A stretch of 49,533 bases of DNA from Alistipes senegalensis (GTDB lineage Bacteria > Bacteroidota > Bacteroidia > Bacteroidales > Rikenellaceae): NCBI GenBank assembly GCA_023664045.1, contig JAMPGH010000001.1:584814-634346 (forward strand). Reading direction: 5' to 3'. The notes under the pieces are model-generated. The model did no database searches, had not been told where the DNA came from, and saw only the letters and a program-made list of their open reading frames with translations. Made by a program: the position numbers and the translations under genes. Below are positions 43,641-49,533 of this stretch, in pieces (positions within the stretch are counted from its first letter, which is position 1; each line of letters opens with the position of its first letter).

Positions 43641-46600
43641 ATGAAACGGCTGCTGTTCTCTTGTTGCCTCCTTTGCTTCGCGCTCTGTTGCCGGCCTCTG
43701 GCCGCCGCTCCCGCTCCCGGAGGGGGCACCTACCTCTTCGACCATATCGAGACTCCCAACATGTGGATCAACTCGATCTTCCAGGACGACGACGGCTTCA
43801 TCTGGCTCGCCACGCGCAGCGGCTTGTTCCGCGATCTGGACGGCTACATGCTCGAGCAGAAGAGCGTCTTCGCCGGCAGCCACATCGACAAGGTCATGCA
43901 GGACGGCGCGGGGCGCCTCTGGCTGCGGCGCCGGCACGACGTTGTGGCCTACGACACGATGTCCGACCGGGAGCTCGACGAGCGGCAGGTCGCCGAGTTG
44001 CTCGGGGCCCGCGATCCCGTGGCCATGCTCTACGTCGACGGAAAGAGAAACCTCTGGTGGATCGACGACGGCGCCTTGTGGTTCCGGGCGGAGGGTTCTT
44101 CCCGCAACCGGCTCGTCGAGCGGAGCGCCGCCGCGGCCGGCATCACCGACATGTACGACTCCGGGCGCATGCTCCACGCCTTGTGCCCCGACGGGCGGGT
44201 CTTGCGCTACGTCGTCGACGGCTGCGAGGTCTCGGCCGCCGAGCCCCTCGCCGCACCGCCCGCCGCGGACGACGAGCCTTTCTACCTCGTCTTCGTCGAC
44301 TCGGCCGGCAACGTCTGGCTTTCGCAGCGTACCCGCGGCGTGTGGACCTACTTCCCGGCCCGCGGCCGCTACGAGCACTTCAGCGACTCTTCGCCCGCGC
44401 GGCATATCCCGCGGGGTTTCATCTGCAGCATCATCGAGGACGCCACGGGCGCCGTCTGGATGGCTTCCGACCACGGGGGCATCTGCATCTGGCGCGCCGG
44501 CGCTCCGATGACCTACCTCGAAAACATCCCCTCCGACCCCTCGTCGCTGGCCGGCAACAGCGTCTTTTCGCTCTACCGCGACCGCGACGACAACATCTGG
44601 GTCGGGTATACCAAAAACGGCGTGTCGGTCTGGCGGGGACAGAACCGCCGCTACTCGCTGCTGCACCTGCAGTCGTTCTACGGCCGCAACTTCAACGACG
44701 ACATCAACGCCACGTGCGAGGACCGCGAGGGCAACCTCTGGTTCGGCACCGACGGCAACGGGGTGGTCCGCCTCGACCGGTCGGGCCGCGAGACGCTCTT
44801 CACCGCCGGCCCGGGTCCCCGCCGGCTGCACAGCAACATCATCACGGCGCTCCATTGCGACGCCGTCGGGCGGGTGTGGATCGGCACCTTCTACGGGGGC
44901 CTCTCTTGTTATCGCGACGGACGGCTCACGACCTATGTCCATAGCGACGCTTCGGAGGGCCTGGCCTCCGCCGACGTGTGGAGCATCGACAGCGACCGCG
45001 CCGGCAACATCTGGATCGGCACGCTGGGCGGGGGATTGCAGCGGCTCGATCCGCTCTCCGGGCGCTTCACGACCTATACCGCCGCAAACTGCGGACTGGC
45101 CAACGACTACATCCTGCAGATCGACTGTTGCGACGACGGCAGCATCGCGCTGGCCACGGCCTACGGGCTCTCGCTCTTCGATCCCGTCGCCGGGCGCGCC
45201 GCCACCGTCCTCCCCGAACGCAACGGCACACCCATCGACAACCCCGTCTTGTCGGACGTCCGTTTCGATTCCGACGGGGGCGTGTGGTTCGTCTGCGAGG
45301 GGCGCGCCGGCATGTACGACCGCTCCTCGGGCAAGCTGCACGACTTGCCGGAGGTCGACACCTCCAACGTCCAGAGCATCGTCCTCGGCGACGACGGCAC
45401 CGTGTGGATCATCGCCTCCGATTGTCTGTGCGGCGTCCGCCGCGTCGGCACCGATACCGGGGGCTCTCCCCGCTTCGCTACGCGCACCTACCGCTTCTCG
45501 AACGCCGCGGGCGTGCGTTTCAACCAGCGTTCCGCCTGCCGCACGGCCGACGGAGGCATCCTCGCCGGCACCTTCAACGGCTACATGCGCTTCATGCCCG
45601 GCTCGGTCGAGGGCCGCAGCGCCGGCGGGTCCCAGCGCCTCTACTTCACCGGCATTCAGGTCAACGGCACCTCCGTCCGTCCCGGCGAGCGGCTCGACGG
45701 CCGCACGATCCTCGACCGGGCCGTGGAGCACACTTCCGAAATCGTCCTCCGCCACCATCAGAACCGGCTCTCCGTCGACTTCGCGGCGCTGGGTTACTCC
45801 TCCGCGTTCCGGCGCGAGCTGCGTTACCGCATGGAGGGCATCTCCGACGAGTGGATCCCCGTCGACAACCTCTCCACGCGGCTCACCTTCTTCAACCTCC
45901 GGCCCGGGCGCTATCGGCTGACGCTCGAAACGCTCCCTTCGGGCGACTGCGCCGGGGCTTCCGCTTCGCTGGCCGTCGTCGTGCGCCGTCCGTGGTACTT
46001 CTCCACGGTCGCCGGCCTCTCCTATTTCGGCCTCGCAGCTTTCGTCTGCCTGATCGCCGTCGCGATCTTCCGCCGGCGCCGGGCCCGCAGCCTCGAGGCG
46101 ATGGAGCTGGCCATGCGGCGCGAGCAGCAGCACTACGTCGACCAGATGAAGATCCAGTTCTTCACCAACGTCAGCCACGACTTCCGCACGCCGCTCACGC
46201 TCATCATCTCGCCCCTCGAGGAGTTGTTGCGCAGCCGGCCGGAGGTCCGGAACGACATGACCGTCAGCACGGTCTACCGCAATGCGCAGCGTTTGTTGAC
46301 GCTCGTCAACCAGTTGCTCGACTTGCGCAAACTGGAGGTCTGCGGCATCGCGCTGCACCTCGCGCCCGCCGATTTGGCGACCCTCGTGCGGGAGGTGTGC
46401 GCTTCGTTCGGGCTCATGTTGCAGCACGCCGGCATCGCCTTCGACGTCGAGATTCCCGACGGGGAGTGGTGCGTCGACCTCGACCGCGACAAGGTTACCA
46501 AGATCCTCACCAACTTGCTCTCCAACGCCTTGAAGTTCACTCCGCGCGGGGGGTGCATCCGCGTCTCGGTCTCCCGGGAGGAGGATTTCTTGCGCGTGAG

Positions 46601-47678
46601 CGTCGCCGACAGCGGCTGCGGCATCCCCGACAGCGACAAGCGGCGGATCTTCGAGCGTTTCTATCAGGCCAGCGACGGCGCCGCGAGCGGCAGCGGCATC
46701 GGCCTGCATATCGCCCGCGAGTTCACCGTCATGCACGGGGGCGGGATCCGCGTCGAGGACAACGAGCCGCAGGGTTCGGTCTTTTCGTTCACGTTGCCCG
46801 TGCGGCGGACCCTCGCGGCGGAGGCGGACGACGCCGACGATCGGGCGAGCGCCCTGAGCGTTCCGGCTTCGGCCGACGAGACGGGGCAGCGGCCCCTGTT
46901 GTTGATCGTCGACGACAACGACGAGTTCCGCCACTTCATGCGGGCGTCGCTCTGCGCCGACTACGGGATCATCGAGGCGGCCGACGGCGCCGAGGCCTTG
47001 CGGCGGGTGGGGGAGGAGCCCGTCGACATCGTGGTCTGCGACGTCATGATGCCCGTCATGGACGGCGTGGAGTTCTGCCGGCGCATGAAGTCCGACATCA
47101 ACGTCTCGCACATCCCCGTCATCTTGCTCACGGCCCGCTCCATGCAGGAGGACGAGTGCTCGGGGCTCGAATCGGGCGCCGACGACTACATCACCAAACC
47201 TTTCAACATGTCGATCCTGCGGCTGCGCATCGCCCGTTTTCTGGAGTGGAAGCAGCGGGCCCACCGCCTCTTCGACCGGCAGATCGACATCGCCCCCGAC
47301 CAGATCACCCTCACCTCCCTCGACGACCGGCTCTTGCAGGCCGCCATCGAGGCCGTGAACGACAACATCGGCAACCCCGACTTCTCGGTCGCCGACCTCT
47401 CGACGATGCTGCACATGCACCGTACGCACCTCTACAAAAAATTGCTTTTCATCACCGGCAAGGCTCCGCTGGAGTTCATCCGGGCCCTTCGGCTCAAGCG
47501 GGCCGCGCAGTTGCTCGAAACCGGACAGACCTACATCGCCGAGGTGGCCTACATGGTGGGTTTCAACTCGCCGAAGCTCTTCGCCCGCCACTTCCGCGAC
47601 GAATTCGGGTGTTCGCCTTCGGAGTACCAGCGCCGCCATGCCGCCGGACGATCGCAAAACCGCACCGACGAACCATGA
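43641..47678 (+). CDS. Hybrid two-component system sensor/regulator (HTCS)
   Basis: One 1345-residue protein combines sensor and regulator. A signal peptide (about 1-24) is followed by a periplasmic two-component-type beta-propeller (about 28-700, with repeated IWLATRSGLF, NLWFGTDGNGV, IWIGTLGGGL motifs), a Y_Y_Y domain (about 705-785) and a transmembrane helix (about 788-810). The histidine kinase follows (His846 in NVSHDFRTPLTL, ATPase to about 1055), then a receiver domain (acidic pair at 1091-1092 and phospho-acceptor Asp1134 in VCDVMMP), and an AraC-type DNA-binding domain (about 1250-1335). It should sense an oligosaccharide of the substrate and switch on the locus. Its stop overlaps the GH95 start by ATGA. 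Confidence 0.95.
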   Translation: MKRLLFSCCLLCFALCCRPLAAAPAPGGGTYLFDHIETPNMWINSIFQDDDGFIWLATRSGLFRDLDGYMLEQKSVFAGSHIDKVMQDGAGRLWLRRRHDVVAYDTMSDRELDERQVAELLGARDPVAMLYVDGKRNLWWIDDGALWFRAEGSSRNRLVERSAAAAGITDMYDSGRMLHALCPDGRVLRYVVDGCEVSAAEPLAAPPAADDEPFYLVFVDSAGNVWLSQRTRGVWTYFPARGRYEHFSDSSPARHIPRGFICSIIEDATGAVWMASDHGGICIWRAGAPMTYLENIPSDPSSLAGNSVFSLYRDRDDNIWVGYTKNGVSVWRGQNRRYSLLHLQSFYGRNFNDDINATCEDREGNLWFGTDGNGVVRLDRSGRETLFTAGPGPRRLHSNIITALHCDAVGRVWIGTFYGGLSCYRDGRLTTYVHSDASEGLASADVWSIDSDRAGNIWIGTLGGGLQRLDPLSGRFTTYTAANCGLANDYILQIDCCDDGSIALATAYGLSLFDPVAGRAATVLPERNGTPIDNPVLSDVRFDSDGGVWFVCEGRAGMYDRSSGKLHDLPEVDTSNVQSIVLGDDGTVWIIASDCLCGVRRVGTDTGGSPRFATRTYRFSNAAGVRFNQRSACRTADGGILAGTFNGYMRFMPGSVEGRSAGGSQRLYFTGIQVNGTSVRPGERLDGRTILDRAVEHTSEIVLRHHQNRLSVDFAALGYSSAFRRELRYRMEGISDEWIPVDNLSTRLTFFNLRPGRYRLTLETLPSGDCAGASASLAVVVRRPWYFSTVAGLSYFGLAAFVCLIAVAIFRRRRARSLEAMELAMRREQQHYVDQMKIQFFTNVSHDFRTPLTLIISPLEELLRSRPEVRNDMTVSTVYRNAQRLLTLVNQLLDLRKLEVCGIALHLAPADLATLVREVCASFGLMLQHAGIAFDVEIPDGEWCVDLDRDKVTKILTNLLSNALKFTPRGGCIRVSVSREEDFLRVSVADSGCGIPDSDKRRIFERFYQASDGAASGSGIGLHIAREFTVMHGGGIRVEDNEPQGSVFSFTLPVRRTLAAEADDADDRASALSVPASADETGQRPLLLIVDDNDEFRHFMRASLCADYGIIEAADGAEALRRVGEEPVDIVVCDVMMPVMDGVEFCRRMKSDINVSHIPVILLTARSMQEDECSGLESGADDYITKPFNMSILRLRIARFLEWKQRAHRLFDRQIDIAPDQITLTSLDDRLLQAAIEAVNDNIGNPDFSVADLSTMLHMHRTHLYKKLLFITGKAPLEFIRALRLKRAAQLLETGQTYIAEVAYMVGFNSPKLFARHFRDEFGCSPSEYQRRHAAGRSQNRTDEP

Positions 47679-49533
47679 AACTTTCCGCCTTCTTCGCCGC
47701 AGGAGTGGCACTGATCTCCGCCGCCTGCTCCGCTTCCGTCGACCGCCGTTCCGACGACAACCTCGTGTTGCGCTACGACCGCCCCGCCGCCATCTGGGAG
47801 GAGACCCTTCCGCTCGGCAACGGACGACTGGGCGCCATGCCTTACGGACGACCCGCCGCCGAGCGCATCGTCCTCAACGAGGAGTCCATGTGGAGCGGTT
47901 CGCGCCAGCAGACCGACAACCCCGAGGCCGCCCGGTGGCTTCCCGAGATCCGGCGCCTCTTGCTCGAGGGGCGCAACGCCGAGGCGCAGCAGCTGATGTA
48001 CCGCCGCTTCACCTGCCGCGGCGGCGGGGGTTCTTCCCCGGCATTCGGGTCTTACCAGACACTGGGAATGTTGGAGCTCGATTTCGAGCTCGACAGTACG
48101 CGGGTCTCCGATTATTCGCGGCGGTTGTCGTTGCACGAGGCCGTCGCATCGACCGAGTTCGTCGCCGACGGCTCGCACTATAGCTACGAATATTTCGTCT
48201 CGTTGGCCGACGACGTGGTCGCCGTCTCCCTCTCTTCCGACGGCGCGCCGCTCGACTTCGCCGTCGCTCTTTCGCGGCCCGAACGGGCCGTCTCCACGGC
48301 CGACTCCCGACGCCTCCGCATGCAGGGCACGCTCGACAGCGGCACCCCCGGCGTCGACGGGGTACGCTACCTCGCCGAACTGCGCGTCCTCACCGACGGA
48401 GAGGTCTTGGCCGACGGCGGGCGGCTCCGCGTCTCGGGCTCCGACCGCGCCCTGCTGCTCCTCACCGCCGCCACCGATTACAATACCCCCGACCTCGGGG
48501 CCCGCACCGCCGCGATCCTCGACGCCGCGGCCGCCATTCCTTATTTCGAGCTGCGCCACCGGCATACGTACGCCCACCGCCGTCTCTTCGACCGCGTGGC
48601 GATCGACCTCGGCCCGGCGCCCGCGGCACTCTCCACCGACCGCCGCATCGAGCGCTTCGGCGAGGGCGGGGACCCGGCGCTGGCGGCGCTCTATTTGCAG
48701 TACGGCCGCTACTTGCTCATCGCTTCGACCGCACAGGGTACGCTCCCGCCCAACTTGCAGGGGCTCTGGGCCGACAGGTGCGTCTGCCCGTGGAACGGCG
48801 ATTACCACCTCAACATCAACGTGCAGATGAACCACTGGCCGCTCGAACCGGGCAACCTTCCGGAGCTCGCCGGGCCGCTCACCCGTTACGTCGAGTCGCT
48901 CGTCTCGTCGGGCGAACGTTCCGCGCGGGTCTTCTACGACGCGCCGGGGTGGTGCGCCCACGTGCTGGCCAACGTCTGGCAGTTCACTTCGCCGGCCGAG
49001 GATCCCGCGTGGGGCGCCACCAATACCGGGGGCGCATGGCTGGCCCTGCACCTCTGGGAGCACTACCTCTATACGCTCGACCGCGACTACCTGCGGCGCG
49101 TCTATCCCGTCTTGCGGGGCGCCGCCGAGTTCCTGCAGGCGCTGCTCGTCGAGGAGCCGTCTCACGGCTGGCTCGTAACGGCCCCCACCACCTCGCCCGA
49201 GAACGGATTCTACCTGCCCGACGACCCCGGGCACGTCGTCTACGTCTGCATGGGTTCGGCTATGGATACCCAGATCGTCCGCGAGGTGTTCGGCGCCGTG
49301 TCGGCCGCTGCCTCGGTGCTCGACATCGACCGGGAGTTCGCCGCCCGCCTCGACCGGACGTGCGCCAAGTTGCCGCCGATGCAGGTCTCCCGCGAGGGTT
49401 ATCTCATGGAGTGGTTGGAGGATTACCAGGAGATGGATTCGCACCACCGCCACGTCTCGCACCTCTTCGGCCTCTACCCGGCCGCGCAGATCACGCGCCG
49501 CACGCCCGAGCTGCTCGACGCCTGCCGCCGCAC
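47675..49533 (+). CDS. GH95 alpha-L-fucosidase or alpha-L-galactosidase, cut by window end
   Basis: A 619-residue portion is present; the frame runs off the right edge, so roughly the last 150-200 residues are missing. A lipoprotein signal with Cys18 (LISAAC) is followed by the N-terminal beta domain (RYDRPAAIWEETLPLGNGRLGAM) and the alpha/alpha-barrel. The paired asparagines of the active site are seen in NGDYHLNINVQMNHWP and the catalytic glutamate in TTSPENGF. The third catalytic residue, an aspartate near the end of the family, lies outside the window. GH95 cuts alpha-1,2-fucosyl (or alpha-L-galactosyl) ends, as in fucosylated xyloglucan. Its start overlaps the HTCS stop, so the two are translated together. 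Confidence 0.9.
   Translation, partial: MKLSAFFAAGVALISAACSASVDRRSDDNLVLRYDRPAAIWEETLPLGNGRLGAMPYGRPAAERIVLNEESMWSGSRQQTDNPEAARWLPEIRRLLLEGRNAEAQQLMYRRFTCRGGGGSSPAFGSYQTLGMLELDFELDSTRVSDYSRRLSLHEAVASTEFVADGSHYSYEYFVSLADDVVAVSLSSDGAPLDFAVALSRPERAVSTADSRRLRMQGTLDSGTPGVDGVRYLAELRVLTDGEVLADGGRLRVSGSDRALLLLTAATDYNTPDLGARTAAILDAAAAIPYFELRHRHTYAHRRLFDRVAIDLGPAPAALSTDRRIERFGEGGDPALAALYLQYGRYLLIASTAQGTLPPNLQGLWADRCVCPWNGDYHLNINVQMNHWPLEPGNLPELAGPLTRYVESLVSSGERSARVFYDAPGWCAHVLANVWQFTSPAEDPAWGATNTGGAWLALHLWEHYLYTLDRDYLRRVYPVLRGAAEFLQALLVEEPSHGWLVTAPTTSPENGFYLPDDPGHVVYVCMGSAMDTQIVREVFGAVSAAASVLDIDREFAARLDRTCAKLPPMQVSREGYLMEWLEDYQEMDSHHRHVSHLFGLYPAAQITRRTPELLDACRR

Noticed and set aside
1-49533. Integrated mobile element, phage or defence system
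   Set aside because: No integrase, transposase, relaxase, toxin-antitoxin pair, restriction enzyme or tRNA-linked attachment site was seen on either strand.

Overview
The window comes from a GC-rich member of the Bacteroidota, most likely Alistipes or a close relative in the Rikenellaceae. The evidence is the combination of gldE, DUF3098, DUF4270 and DUF4837 proteins, a SusC/SusD pair, a hybrid two-component regulator, Bacteroidota-type promoters (TAnnTTTG -7 boxes at about seven places) and almost no Shine-Dalgarno sequences. The genus is inferred; the phylum is well supported. I saw no tRNA, rRNA, CRISPR array, insertion sequence or prophage.

Bases 1-4300 (+ strand) hold the end of ftsA, then ftsZ, gldE, a 4'-phosphopantetheinyl transferase and a pentapeptide-repeat protein. 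Bases 4400-10750 (- strand) hold a secreted C1B cysteine peptidase, topA, a DUF4270 lipoprotein and a truncated glycogen-synthase-like protein. Bases 10890-17490 (- strand) form a compact housekeeping run in the order yfhO, ftsX, DUF3098, uppP, truB, queA. From 17530 a divergent promoter region leads (+ strand) to a long-chain polyprenyl diphosphate synthase, an FHS-type sugar transporter and a RelA-type (p)ppGpp synthetase with a degenerate hydrolase site. Bases 22660-25325 (- strand) carry cardiolipin synthase and a DUF4837 lipoprotein. Bases 25400-26740 (+ strand) carry a polysaccharide deacetylase and efp.

Bases 26906-49533 are a polysaccharide utilization locus. A minus-strand operon (GH31 with a PA14 insert, GH3, GH2) diverges from a plus-strand operon (SusC, SusD, a 759-residue surface-glycan-binding-type lipoprotein, BACON-GH5), followed by a hybrid two-component regulator whose stop codon overlaps the start of a GH95 gene cut by the window end. 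The set matches xyloglucan degradation. GH5 would cut the backbone at the surface and SusCD would import the oligosaccharides. GH95 would remove fucose (or L-galactose), GH2 galactose and GH31 xylose, and GH3 would release glucose. The substrate is inferred from family content and from the BACON-GH5 and PA14-GH31 architectures known from Bacteroides ovatus.

The most unusual signals outside genes are degenerate short-period repeats that fill the spacers directly after stop codons, purine-rich on the sense strand, at several unrelated places (190-330, 13779-13971, 18751-18933, 24191-24326, 26820-26903). The period and unit differ at each site. There are also two copies of an AT-rich inverted repeat (about 2998-3070 and 22585-22656), a G9 tract inside the susC signal-peptide region, and a hexanucleotide array inside yfhO.
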